The translations under genes were made by a program, and so were the position numbers. Shown here one piece after another: positions 14,245 to 22,078 of a stretch of DNA of 64,000 bases (positions within the stretch are counted from its first letter, which is position 1; every line of letters begins with the position of its first letter). Source of the DNA: Pectobacterium polonicum. GTDB lineage: Bacteria; Pseudomonadota; Gammaproteobacteria; Enterobacterales; Enterobacteriaceae. The stretch is from positions 1 through 64,000 of the forward strand of contig NZ_RJTN01000001.1 in the NCBI RefSeq assembly GCF_005497185.1. The letters run 5' to 3'. The notes below the pieces were generated by a model. That model was not told where the DNA came from. It searched no databases and was given only the letters and a program-made list of their open reading frames with translations.

Positions 14245-14255
14245 ATTTTATTATT

Positions 14256-14277
14256 GGCCGTGATTTCACGGCCTTTC
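14256..14277. terminator. Terminator between convergent genes
   Basis: GGCCGTG (14256-14262) with CACGGCC (14267-14273) around ATTT, followed by TTT in the plus direction; A-rich sequence on the other side could serve the minus-strand gene. Confidence 0.7.
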
Positions 14278-14278
14278 T

Positions 14279-14737
14279 CTATTTTAATGGAATGAATGCA
14301 GTGATGTAATCTGCCTGATTCTGTACCGCAATATCTATTATTTTTTTCAAAGCGCTAATTTCTTTCACGGTTAAGCTGTTCTCTTCTGCTGATATGAATT
14401 CGATTATTTTGGATGATTCGCTCATACTAATGCTAAGTAATGCCGTTTCATTCAACATTGCATCGTTACTATAACCATCAAGGTGTAGTGCATTAGGAAT
14501 AGTACTTATTAACTGAAATAATTTGATTGACTGAGAAGATGTAACGGTGGTTTTCTCTGCATCAGTGATGATTTCTAACGTCGTTTTGTCATCATCGCTA
14601 TAGCGATATGGAATGAATGTGGTTGATGAAGGGATTTTTGCATTAGCCAATATATTGGCTATTTTTTCTGTCATCTTTTTTACCTTATTTTTCATAAATA
14701 GAGCCATTTTTGTATCGTGCATAGTGGTAAAAATCAT
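14279..14737 (-). CDS. Hypothetical protein on an AT-rich insert (minus strand)
   Basis: Up to 152 residues, AT-rich and lysine/isoleucine/serine-rich. No membrane segment or motif is seen. Three starts are plausible: 14737 (AAGGG seven bases upstream), 14695, and 14674 (AAGG upstream; gives MTEKIANILANAKIP and 131 residues). The 14737 ATG directly follows the palindrome GGGAAAA-GGG-TTTTCCC, which recalls the hairpin leaders of the backbone genes. Together with 13588 it forms a two-gene convergent insert. Function unknown. Confidence 0.55.
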   Translation of the reverse strand: MIFTTMHDTKMALFMKNKVKKMTEKIANILANAKIPSSTTFIPYRYSDDDKTTLEIITDAEKTTVTSSQSIKLFQLISTIPNALHLDGYSNDAMLNETALLSISMSESSKIIEFISAEENSLTVKEISALKKIIDIAVQNQADYITAFIPLK

Positions 14738-14853
14738 GGGAAAACCCTTTTCCCGAATCTAAAAATTTCCAACGTGAAGAATTGGTTTTTAATGGCGACA
14801 AGACCTTCTTTTACGCACTGTACCAGCATGATTTTTCACCATGGGGTACAGGC

Positions 14854-16311
14854 ATGGCCTACTCGGATACGCCGGAACAATCCGCTGTCATCAACTGGAA
14901 AGGGCGACATCTGGTCGTTAATGCTTTTGCTGGCACAGGCAAAACGACAACACTGGTTCGCTACGCGCAGGCTAATCCTGACCGTAGAATGCTTTACCTT
15001 GCTTACAACCGGGCTGTTCGTGATGAAGCTGAACGCAAGTTTCCATTCAATGTTGAGTGTAAGACCTCTCATCAGCTGGCCTGGATGAAATTTGGTAAGC
15101 ATCTAAAGCCGAGATTGACGCCCAATTTGCGCATTACCGACATTGGCCGGAAGCTAAATACCCGCCACTGGCCATTGGTCAGAATGGCGTTGACTGCGCT
15201 GAACCATTTCCTGTGCAGCGCTTCCCTGGCACTCAGTTATGAGCATCTTCCGGATGAGAACGATCGCGATGGACTGGATGCTGACAAGATATTGGGGGCG
15301 GCTCAGTTTCTGTGGAATGAGATGAGTCGCATCGATTCGACGTTTCCTGTCACGCATGATACCTATCTGAAGTTGTTCCAGTTGTCAGCACCTGACTTGT
15401 CAAAACGTTGGGACACGATCTTGTTTGATGAGGCCCAGGATGCTAATCCTGTCATAAGTTCGCTGGTACTCACTCAGAGCTGTAATGTCGTCCTGGTTGG
15501 CGATCGCCATCAGCAGATTTACCGTTTTCGTGGAGCCGATAATGCGCTGAATTCGCCAGCACTTGAAGGTGCCGACCGTTTGTGGCTGACGCAGAGTTTT
15601 CGATTTGGCCCAGCGGTTGCCGAAATGGCGAATGTATTGCTGGCACGCCAAGAGGAAACACACCCGGTAATTGGTAATGGTGGTAGTGACGAGGTGGTGG
15701 ATAGGCTACCTGCGGACGTTTCGCGTTACACGGTGCTCAGCCGTACGGTTGCTGGTGTCATTGGTGCTGCGCTCTACGAGAGTATGGAAGAGAAGCGCGT
15801 GTTCTGGGTTGGAGGGATTGAAGGCTATAAAACGGAAGAACTGGAAGACCTGTACTGGTTTTCAGTCGATATGCCTGAACGGATGCGTACACCACATCTT
15901 AGCCGTGAATACCGGGATTTTGAAGAGTACAAATCTATCGCCAAGGCAACCAACGACGTCGAAATGAATCAGGCGATCGGCTTACTTGATAAATATTTCC
16001 CGCTCCCGCAAAAATTACAGGTCTTACGCCGTCAGGTGACGACGAATGAAAAAGATGCCGATGTTGTGGTATCGACTGCGCATCGCAGCAAGGGACTTGA
16101 ATGGGATACGGTGATCCTGAACGACGACTTCTCGGATATTACCGACCCGTTGTTATCTGAAGCCGCCAGAACGGATGAAACTAATTTGCTATATGTGGCC
16201 ACAACCCGGGCCCGGAAACTTTTGGTTCGAAATGAACTATTGAAGCTGCTCTGTGAACAGGAAGAGCCTGACGATATTGCCGAGGAGTTGCTAACTTGCA
16301 AAGGAGAATAA
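14854..16311 (+). CDS. UvrD/Rep-like superfamily 1 DNA helicase
   Basis: A 485-residue ATP-dependent DNA helicase-like protein. Visible motifs: Walker A AFAGTGKT (24-31), motif II DEAQD (192-196), motif III GDRHQQIYRFRGA (216-228), motif V VVVSTAHRSKGLEW, and motif VI LLYVATTRARKLL near the end. It is shorter than UvrD (about 720 residues), lacking large 1B/2B insertions, as in many plasmid and ICE helicases. The start at ATG 14854 is chosen because MAYSDTPEQSAVINW fits the family's beginning. The frame stays open upstream to about 14731 with coding-like sequence (for example NGDKTFFYALYQHDF), so an upstream gene end or a longer version may have been damaged by the neighbouring insert. Confidence 0.85.
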   Translation: MAYSDTPEQSAVINWKGRHLVVNAFAGTGKTTTLVRYAQANPDRRMLYLAYNRAVRDEAERKFPFNVECKTSHQLAWMKFGKHLKPRLTPNLRITDIGRKLNTRHWPLVRMALTALNHFLCSASLALSYEHLPDENDRDGLDADKILGAAQFLWNEMSRIDSTFPVTHDTYLKLFQLSAPDLSKRWDTILFDEAQDANPVISSLVLTQSCNVVLVGDRHQQIYRFRGADNALNSPALEGADRLWLTQSFRFGPAVAEMANVLLARQEETHPVIGNGGSDEVVDRLPADVSRYTVLSRTVAGVIGAALYESMEEKRVFWVGGIEGYKTEELEDLYWFSVDMPERMRTPHLSREYRDFEEYKSIAKATNDVEMNQAIGLLDKYFPLPQKLQVLRRQVTTNEKDADVVVSTAHRSKGLEWDTVILNDDFSDITDPLLSEAARTDETNLLYVATTRARKLLVRNELLKLLCEQEEPDDIAEELLTCKGE

Positions 16312-16578
16312 GGGATTGCTGATGAGATGCCATTTATCGACCACGCTGTTTTTCCTGAAGAACAAGGCCATGCCGAATAAATTTTACTGACTCGAACTTA
16401 ATCTGACGCGCATGTTATTTTCTGAGTTTTTGTATTTATGCATAGCAGCTTTGAGCTATTCGTGGTTAACGCGGCTCAGTAAAGTAATCAAAGAATTAAC
16501 GTGAGATAAAATTGTTTGCTGGGGCTTTCTGCCCTCTTTTTCATAAAAGAGTGGACAAGAATAGCTTCCTACATTAAC
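16312..16578. other. Intergenic, no gene recognised
   Basis: AT-rich with only very short open frames (for example 22 codons from about 16325). It separates the helicase from the OsmC gene and marks the left edge of the stress-response cargo. Confidence 0.4.
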
Positions 16579-16598
16579 CTACCTACTAGTTGATTGGT
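16579..16598. promoter_or_regulatory. CTAG-centred operator 1 (before OsmC gene)
   Basis: CTACCTACTAGTTGATTGGT. It matches the operators at 17404, 18803 and 24336 in the ACC-n-ACTAG-n-T-GG core. It lies about 50 bases before the OsmC start. TTAACC at 16575-16580 is in the same relative position as the -35 box at 18797. Confidence 0.7.
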
Positions 16599-16647
16599 TG
16601 TCGTTGTGATAACTACATTCTTTCTTTAAGAAATATCAGGAGCCATT

Positions 16648-17205
16648 ATGTCTACTAGCGTTAAACCTTCTGCCGCAGCTGATGCGATCCACAACACCCG
16701 TGAAGCAGTACGTGCCCAGCCAGGCTTGGGTAATCTGACTTTCCAAATGAAAGCCCGTTCCAACGGCGGTTTAACCGTGCGTACTGAGACCGGTGCAACG
16801 ATTCAGGACGGTGTTGTCGATAACAGCCGCGTAGGGAAATTCTCCAATATCGGTGATGAGCCCGCAGGCTTACTGGGTACCGACACCGGCATGAGCCCGA
16901 CGGAATACATCATGCAGGCACTGGCGGGGTGTTATACCGCGACGCTAACTATGATGGCGGCTGAAAAAGGGATTGAGCTTGACGGTATCGAACTTGATAT
17001 GAATTTTGATATCAATCTTAATGGCTTCCTCGGTCTTGATAGCAGCGTGCGTAAGGGTGCCAAGTCCATTCGCGTGGACGTACATCTGGAAAGTAAGTCT
17101 GCCAGCCGCGAAGAATTGGAAGCGCTGGTTAGCGAAATGAAAAAGAACTCACCGATCCACGACACGCTCGCAAACCCGGTCGATGTGATCACCCGTCTGG
17201 CCTGA
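16648..17205 (+). CDS. OsmC-family protein
   Basis: A 185-residue member of the OsmC/Ohr superfamily, thiol-dependent peroxidases acting on organic hydroperoxides, found in the cytoplasm. The first redox cysteine is clear (C95 in ALAGCYTATL). The second, usually in a C-P-x-x-x-T-L context, is replaced: the sequence reads NSPIHDTL. It is thus a one-cysteine variant, closer to OsmC relatives of unknown substrate than to Ohr. The ATG follows a CAGGAG site. Operator 1 lies just upstream and the TetR gene follows, so repression by that TetR protein is likely. It is the first gene of the cargo cluster. Confidence 0.85.
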   Translation: MSTSVKPSAAADAIHNTREAVRAQPGLGNLTFQMKARSNGGLTVRTETGATIQDGVVDNSRVGKFSNIGDEPAGLLGTDTGMSPTEYIMQALAGCYTATLTMMAAEKGIELDGIELDMNFDINLNGFLGLDSSVRKGAKSIRVDVHLESKSASREELEALVSEMKKNSPIHDTLANPVDVITRLA

Positions 17206-17372
17206 CGCCGAGTGATCTACTGAAAAGATAACGCTACCTTATTTCACTGGCAGCCTGTTTTTTCATAAAGCGTAATGCGTGACGGGTATTAAAGCCATGC
17301 CGCTGAACACGGAGACGCTCCCACTCTTTCCGGAACCATAATTCTCTTTTACGCTCAGGCTAGGAATAGAGC

Positions 17373-17401
17373 TTGCCTCTCGAAAAGGGCAGGAATAAAA
17401 T
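17373..17401 (+). promoter_or_regulatory. Predicted sigma-70 promoter of the tetR gene
   Basis: TTGCCT at 17373-17378 and TAAAAT at 17396-17401 with a 17-base spacer. The palindromic operator begins two bases after the -10 box, as expected for autorepression. Confidence 0.55.
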
Positions 17402-17403
17402 CT

Positions 17404-17417
17404 ATCTACTAGTAGAT
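17404..17417. promoter_or_regulatory. CTAG-centred operator 2 (tetR autoregulation)
   Basis: ATCTACTAGTAGAT is a perfect 14-base palindrome at the predicted transcription start, 14 bases before the tetR ATG. Confidence 0.75.
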
Positions 17418-17431
17418 TATATGGGGTTTTT

Positions 17432-18013
17432 ATGACAACGATGACGCGGGAACGCCTTCTCAGCGAGGCTGAATATTTGATGCGGGCAAAAGGCTACTCG
17501 GCTTTCAGCTATGCCGACCTGTCGAAAATTGTCGGTATTACAAAGGCCAGTATTCACCATCATTTTCCGACAAAAGATATTTTAGGTGAACAGGTCGTAA
17601 TACAGGCATTTTCTGATACGCAGAGGCAGTTTGAACAAATTGAAGCCACTGCGAAATCAGCAGAAAAGAGGATAGCGGCTTACGTCGATCTTTTTTTACA
17701 AAGCCACAGGGCTTCTCTATTGCCGCTGTGCTGCGCGCTTTCTGCAGATACGGCCAATTTGCCACAAAATATCACTGAACAGACGTCGCGCTATTTCGAT
17801 ATGCAAATCGCCTGGCTCACGAAAATCGTTCAGGGCGGGGTTGATGCGGGGGAATTTTTCCCCCACACAACTCCTTCAGACATGGCACTGATCATCATCA
17901 ATCTATGTGAAGGTGCCAGCGTTGTTGCTCGTGCAACGGCCAGACCCGAAGTATTCAGCAACAACCTTAAGTATATAAATTTGCTCCTCAATCCCCTTCC
18001 TTTCGGAGAATAA
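17432..18013 (+). CDS. TetR-family repressor of the stress cluster
   Basis: A 193-residue TetR/AcrR-family regulator. The N-terminal helix-turn-helix spans about residues 7-50 (ERLLSEAEYLMRAKGYSAFSYADLSKIVGITKASIHHHFPTK in pattern). The C-terminal part is the ligand domain. A cysteine pair (C100-C101, LLPLCCALSAD) sits in the loop where several electrophile-sensing TetR proteins carry a reactive cysteine, so thiol sensing is plausible. A palindromic operator lies in its own promoter and related sites lie before osmC, the OYE gene and the EamA gene. The next gene starts four bases after the stop, so the two are co-transcribed. Cognate control of all four sites is inferred. Confidence 0.9.
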   Translation: MTTMTRERLLSEAEYLMRAKGYSAFSYADLSKIVGITKASIHHHFPTKDILGEQVVIQAFSDTQRQFEQIEATAKSAEKRIAAYVDLFLQSHRASLLPLCCALSADTANLPQNITEQTSRYFDMQIAWLTKIVQGGVDAGEFFPHTTPSDMALIIINLCEGASVVARATARPEVFSNNLKYINLLLNPLPFGE

Positions 18014-18017
18014 GATC

Positions 18018-18356
18018 ATGTTAGACTGGAATAACTACCGCACAGATTTAATGCAGCGCCTTGGTGAACTAGGCAAGCTGACCCCAGACACCATGAAAGG
18101 CGTTGTTAGTCTGGGAAATGCAGGCAATAAGACCGACCTTCTGGGTGCCAAAGTTCGCGAACTTATCGCACTGGCTTGTGCTGTTACCACACGCTGCGAC
18201 GGCTGCATTGCCTTCCACGCCGACGCCGCAGTAAAAGCCGGTGCAACGGACGCAGAAATTGCTGAAGCATTGGGCGTTGCGATCAACCTCAATGCGGGGG
18301 CGGCTGTGATTTATTCGGCACGTACTCTCGATGCAGTGAGCCAGGCTCGCAGTTAA
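18018..18356 (+). CDS. AhpD-like carboxymuconolactone decarboxylase family protein
   Basis: A 112-residue protein of the AhpD/CMD family. The AhpD signature is complete: E48, C60-x-x-C63 (TRCDGC) and H67. In AhpD this site acts as a thiol-disulfide reductant or weak peroxidase. It is co-transcribed with the upstream tetR (four-base gap) and ends at a bidirectional terminator. Its likely role is peroxide or disulfide turnover alongside OsmC and thioredoxin of the same cluster; the partner is inferred from position. Confidence 0.9.
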   Translation: MLDWNNYRTDLMQRLGELGKLTPDTMKGVVSLGNAGNKTDLLGAKVRELIALACAVTTRCDGCIAFHADAAVKAGATDAEIAEALGVAINLNAGAAVIYSARTLDAVSQARS

Positions 18357-18376
18357 GCGTCTAAAAGTGGTGTAAT

Positions 18377-18400
18377 AAAGGGCATTACTGCCCTTTTTTT
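18377..18400. terminator. Terminator after the ahpD-like gene
   Basis: AAAGGGCA (18377-18384) with TGCCCTTT (18389-18396) around TTAC, followed by a run of Ts. It overlaps the 3' end of the minus-strand thioredoxin gene and may serve both directions. Confidence 0.85.
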
Positions 18401-18714
18401 ATGTCCGCAATCGCCTGAGCGTATACCGCAGAAGGTTTCACGCCGGGGATGCGTTTTACCAATTGCCCCTCATTAAATATCAGTACCGACGGCAGCCCCC
18501 ATATTTCGTATTTCGTCGTCAGAACCGGAGCCTGATCCACATTAACCTTCCCTATCTGGATATCACCATCCAGTCGTTTTGCAAACTGACTGAACATATC
18601 TTCGCTCGCCCGACAGGGCGGACACCAGGGGGCAGAAAAACGCACTACGGATATCCCCTCGTACTGTTCTATCTGCCGGAAATTATCTTCGTTATAAGAC
18701 GTTAACTTACGCAT
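18385..18714 (-). CDS. Thioredoxin-family protein with CPPC active site
   Basis: A 109-residue thioredoxin-fold protein. The active site is W30-C31-P-P-C34, not the WCGPC of TrxA; the CPPC sequence usually shifts the redox potential. A cis-proline context (GLPSVLIF) is present. No signal peptide is visible from the chosen start (ATG at 18714 with GAGGA upstream), so a cytoplasmic location is expected. It is transcribed divergently from the Old Yellow Enzyme gene, with an operator between them, so both may answer to the TetR protein. Its role as reductant for OsmC, AhpD-like or FrnE-like proteins is an inference. Confidence 0.85.
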   Translation of the reverse strand: MRKLTSYNEDNFRQIEQYEGISVVRFSAPWCPPCRASEDMFSQFAKRLDGDIQIGKVNVDQAPVLTTKYEIWGLPSVLIFNEGQLVKRIPGVKPSAVYAQAIADIKKGQ

Positions 18715-18796
18715 ATTGATGTCCTCATTAAGTGGAGTGGCGTTTAAACAAGCGCTTGCTGCGTTAGGTAGCACACACAAATATTTTCCTGCCCCA

Positions 18797-18826
18797 TTGA
18801 CCTACCTACTAGATGGTTGGTATAGT
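18797..18826 (+). promoter_or_regulatory. OYE-gene promoter with operator 3 in its spacer
   Basis: TTGACC (-35, 18797-18802) and TATAGT (-10, 18821-18826) are 18 bases apart. The spacer is TACCTACTAGATGGTTGG, the third copy of the CTAG-centred operator. Binding there would block RNA polymerase directly. Confidence 0.75.
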
Positions 18827-18940
18827 GCCACCCATCCGATGTTTACGCAACTCCCATGCGACAACGCTAGGTCGGTAAATCTGGCGGATGTTGTATTTCC
18901 CCTGCGGGGGTAAACCCTTTTTATCTTTGTGAGGTACACG

Positions 18941-20047
18941 ATGAGTAAGTTGTTCACCCCCTATAATTTGTCTGGCATGACGTTAAAAAATCGCGTGGTT
19001 ATGGCACCGATGACTCGTACCCGCACGATGAATGACGTGCCGGACGAGGTCGTGGCGTTGTATTACGCACAGCGCGCTTCTGCTGGTCTTCTCATCACGG
19101 AAGGTATGCCTGTTTCAGAAGAAGGACGCGGCTATCTCTACACGCCGGGGATTTATAACGATGCACATGTCCAGGGCTGGCGTAAGGTCACGGAAGCCGT
19201 TCACGCTAAAGGTGGACGTATTTTCGCCCAACTGTGGCACGTTGGCCGGATGTCTCACGTTTCCCTGCAAGCGGGGCATATTGCACCTGTGTCCGCGGGC
19301 ACCGTTCAGGCGGTCAATACCACCGTTTTTGCGCTGACCGAATCCGGAGAACCGGGCCCGGTTGTGCCAAGCCAGCCGCGCGCGCTGGAAACTCATGAAG
19401 TGAAACGCATCACGGCAGACTTTGTGCACTCCGCACGCCTAGCGATGGAAGCTGGTTTTGACGGCGTGGAAATCATGGCGGCAAACGGATTCATCTTTGA
19501 CCAGTTCCTCAGTAGCGAACTGAACACCCGCACCGACGAATACGGCGGTTCGGTGGAAAATCGTCAGCGTTTCCTGCTGGAGACCATTGACGCCGTGGCG
19601 GAAGCCGTGGGTAACAGCCACGTTGCCGTGCGCCTGTCGCCGTTCGGCCGCATTTATGACCTCGCGCCGTATGAAGGCGAAGAGCAAACCTGGTCAGCCA
19701 TCACTGACGCGCTCGGTCAGCGCGAACTGGCCTACGTACACCTTTACTATCAGCCGGTGTACACCAAAGCGCCGCTTCCGGAAGGATTCCGCCGCCGTTT
19801 CCGCAACACCTTTAAAGGCACCATCATCGCTGCCGGTGGTTTCACCCGCGATATTGCCGAACTGGCGCTTGAGGCCGACGAGCTGGATTTAGTGGCCTTT
19901 GGCGTGCCTTACATTGCCAATCCGGATCTGGTCGAAAGAATGCAAAACGGCTGGCCGCTGGCTGAAAGTGACCGTACCACGTACTACGGCGTCAGCGGCT
20001 CTCCGGAAAAAGGCTACACCGATTATCCGGTCTGGCAGGCTCAATAA
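18941..20047 (+). CDS. Old Yellow Enzyme-family oxidoreductase with altered active site
   Basis: A 368-residue FMN-dependent TIM-barrel protein of the OYE/NemA family, which reduces activated alkenes and electrophiles with NAD(P)H. Family landmarks: N-terminal LFTPYNLSGMTLKNRVVMAPMTR pattern, QLWHVGRMSH (97-106), NTRTDEYGGSVENR and a C-terminal phosphate-binding AAGGF region. In well-studied members the substrate site reads H-x-A-H/N-G-Y. Here it reads M179-A-A-N182-G-F184, so the substrate-binding His and the usual proton-donor Tyr are both replaced. Activity or substrate may differ. The start at 18941 has GAGG upstream. Operator 3 controls it; FrnE-like and SDR genes follow. Confidence 0.85.
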   Translation: MSKLFTPYNLSGMTLKNRVVMAPMTRTRTMNDVPDEVVALYYAQRASAGLLITEGMPVSEEGRGYLYTPGIYNDAHVQGWRKVTEAVHAKGGRIFAQLWHVGRMSHVSLQAGHIAPVSAGTVQAVNTTVFALTESGEPGPVVPSQPRALETHEVKRITADFVHSARLAMEAGFDGVEIMAANGFIFDQFLSSELNTRTDEYGGSVENRQRFLLETIDAVAEAVGNSHVAVRLSPFGRIYDLAPYEGEEQTWSAITDALGQRELAYVHLYYQPVYTKAPLPEGFRRRFRNTFKGTIIAAGGFTRDIAELALEADELDLVAFGVPYIANPDLVERMQNGWPLAESDRTTYYGVSGSPEKGYTDYPVWQAQ

Positions 20048-20114
20048 ATACGACACGGGCACAGCTCTACGCTCCGTGAGAGTGCGTGCCCCTGTGGTCT
20101 ATGAGGAATTTATT

Positions 20115-20816
20115 ATGCAAACGCTTAAACCTACCCTCACCATTGATATCTGGTCAGATTTAGTCTGCCCGTGGTGCTGGATCGCTAAAAAAAGATTTGA
20201 ACAGGGTCTGAACAGCTTTGAGTTTCGCGATCAGGTGGTGATCCGTCATCACAGCTACCGCCTAGCTGGCGGTAGCCCAACAATGCCTTTTAAGGATGCC
20301 ATCGTGAAGAAGCTGGGCAGCCAGCACTCTGCAGAGCTGATGATGAATCAAGTGGGCACCGCAGGTAAATCTGAAGGCCTCATCTACAACTTCGACAGCA
20401 TGATGTTTGGTGACACCGAAGATGCGCACACCCTCCTGACCGCGGCGCGCAAAGCCGGCATTGCGGATGCGGTCGAAGAACGTTTTTACCGTGGCAGTAT
20501 CACAGAGGGACGCTCCCTCTTCGACCGTCAGGAGCTGGTTGCACTGGCCGTTGAAGCGGGCATGGCAAAAAGCGACGCGGAAGCCTCGCTCGAAAATGAC
20601 GCCTTGCGGGCCTCTGTTGCTGAAGATGAAGCCCACGCGCGCGCCATTGGTGTCAGCGGTGTTCCCGTCTTCGTGATGAATGAAAAATACGCCCTCAGCG
20701 GTGCTCAGAGCGCAGACAACTTTTTGAATGCGTTGCGTCAGGTCTGGGATGAACAGCAAACCGAGCTTTCAGTGACAGCGGGCCAGACCTGCGGAACTGA
20801 AGGGTGCAGCATCTAA
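20115..20816 (+). CDS. DsbA-family oxidoreductase, FrnE-like
   Basis: A 233-residue cytoplasmic DsbA-fold protein (2-hydroxychromene-2-carboxylate isomerase/FrnE group). The active site C18-P-W-C21 follows the first strand (IDIWSDLVCPWCWIAK). The GVSGVPVFVMNEKYALSGAQ block near the C-terminus holds the cis-proline loop. The C-terminal end has two more cysteines (TCGTEGCSI), as in some FrnE relatives. No signal peptide is visible. The start at 20115 follows GAGGAA. It lies 67 bases after the OYE gene and 63 before the SDR gene, so one transcription unit from the operator-3 promoter is likely. Role: thiol-disulfide exchange under stress. Confidence 0.85.
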   Translation: MQTLKPTLTIDIWSDLVCPWCWIAKKRFEQGLNSFEFRDQVVIRHHSYRLAGGSPTMPFKDAIVKKLGSQHSAELMMNQVGTAGKSEGLIYNFDSMMFGDTEDAHTLLTAARKAGIADAVEERFYRGSITEGRSLFDRQELVALAVEAGMAKSDAEASLENDALRASVAEDEAHARAIGVSGVPVFVMNEKYALSGAQSADNFLNALRQVWDEQQTELSVTAGQTCGTEGCSI

Positions 20817-20879
20817 ACGTTCTACCGCCAGCACTGACCGTGCCGGTAACTTCTCACCTGCAAAATTACGGAGTCTGAA

Positions 20880-21653
20880 ATGAGTGAATTTTTCAAAGGT
20901 AAAAAGCTGCTCGTCGTCGGCGGAACCAGTGGTATGGGGCTGGCAGTCGCGCGTATGGTACTCGAAGCAGGCGGCAGCGTTGTTCTGACCGGGAATAAAA
21001 AAGACAAAGCGGATGCAGTTCAGAAAGAGCTGAGCACGCTGGGTTCGGTTGCCGTTATCGCAGCGAACCTGATGACCGAAGAAGGTATGGAAACTATCCG
21101 TCAGGAAATCAATGCCAACCATCGCGATATCAGCCTGATGGTGAATGCTGCCGGGATCTTCATGCCGAAAGGGTTTACTGAGCACAGCGTTGCCGATTAC
21201 GACATGTATCTTTCACTGAACCGCGCCACGTTTTTTATTACGCAGGATGTCGTGAAGAACATGCTCGCCGTGAAGCTGGAAGGTTCTATCGTCAACGTCG
21301 GTTCGATTGGGGCACAGGCAGCACTGGGTGACTCGCCGTCCTCTGCCTATTCAATGGCAAAAGCGGGTCTGCATGCCCTGACGCGTAATCTGGCTATTGA
21401 ATTAGCCAGCGCCGGCATTCGTGTCAACGCCGTATCCCCTGGTATTGTACATACGCCGATATATGAAGGGTTCATGGATAAAGCCGAGATTGCTGGTGCG
21501 ATGAAGTCTCTGAACGACTTCCATCCGCTGGGGCGCGTCGGGACGGCTGAAGACGTCGCTAATACCATCCTGTTCCTACTGTCTGATAAAACATCATGGG
21601 TCACCGGTGCTATCTGGGACGTCGATGCCGGCATCATGGCCGTCAGACGCTAA
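20880..21653 (+). CDS. Short-chain dehydrogenase/reductase (SDR)
   Basis: A 257-residue classical SDR. The cofactor motif GGTSGMG is at residues 14-20, the NAAG motif near 90, the catalytic S and Y-x-x-x-K follow (SIGAQ...; Y-S-M-A-K), and the PGIVHTP loop near 195. NAD(P)-dependent oxidoreductase activity on an unknown carbonyl substrate is expected, possibly an aldehyde or ketone product handled with the OYE. It is the last gene of the operator-3 unit; a terminator follows the stop. Confidence 0.9.
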   Translation: MSEFFKGKKLLVVGGTSGMGLAVARMVLEAGGSVVLTGNKKDKADAVQKELSTLGSVAVIAANLMTEEGMETIRQEINANHRDISLMVNAAGIFMPKGFTEHSVADYDMYLSLNRATFFITQDVVKNMLAVKLEGSIVNVGSIGAQAALGDSPSSAYSMAKAGLHALTRNLAIELASAGIRVNAVSPGIVHTPIYEGFMDKAEIAGAMKSLNDFHPLGRVGTAEDVANTILFLLSDKTSWVTGAIWDVDAGIMAVRR

Positions 21654-21677
21654 TCAAAGCAAAGTACATTGACATGA

Positions 21678-21703
21678 GCCGCCCCTATCCGGGCGGCATT
21701 TTT
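21678..21703 (+). terminator. Terminator after the SDR gene
   Basis: GCCGCCC (21678-21684) with GGGCGGC (21691-21697) around CTATCC, followed by ATTTTTT. Confidence 0.9.
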
Positions 21704-22078
21704 TGCTGCCGTAGATGTCTTCAGCAGGCTTCGCTAACGATGTTTACCCGTGCTTAGCAGTTCTTGTATTCATCCTCATCTCATTTTCAGGATCCTACGC
21801 AGGTGGAAACCGTGGATTTAAATTCAGCAATGGTCTCTTCCAGTGATATTCATCGCTCACCACGCATCTATAATTCGGCCTTGGATTCGCGTTTTAAGGT
21901 TTTTTGCTTAAGCGACGTGGAAATGAGCGGTGACATTCAGGCGGTTGAAGTTGCCTACAGCTCCGGAGTCATTCGTTCTTTCCGCATGAGCTTCGCTAAT
22001 TTCTATGTTCCCGGCACAGGGTGTTATGCCGGGTTCAGGCTACACTCTGGCAGTCCAAAACGGCCAATGAGAAAGGCA
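21704..22078. other. Intergenic, possible gene remnant
   Basis: An open frame without a good start or ribosome site runs on the plus strand through about 21764-22117 (containing DSRFKVFCLSDVEMSG). It may be a decayed fragment; I do not recognise it. A hairpin CCCGGCA/TGCCGGG (22010-22016 with 22027-22033) lies near the 3' end of the convergent patB-like gene and may help terminate it. Confidence 0.35.
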
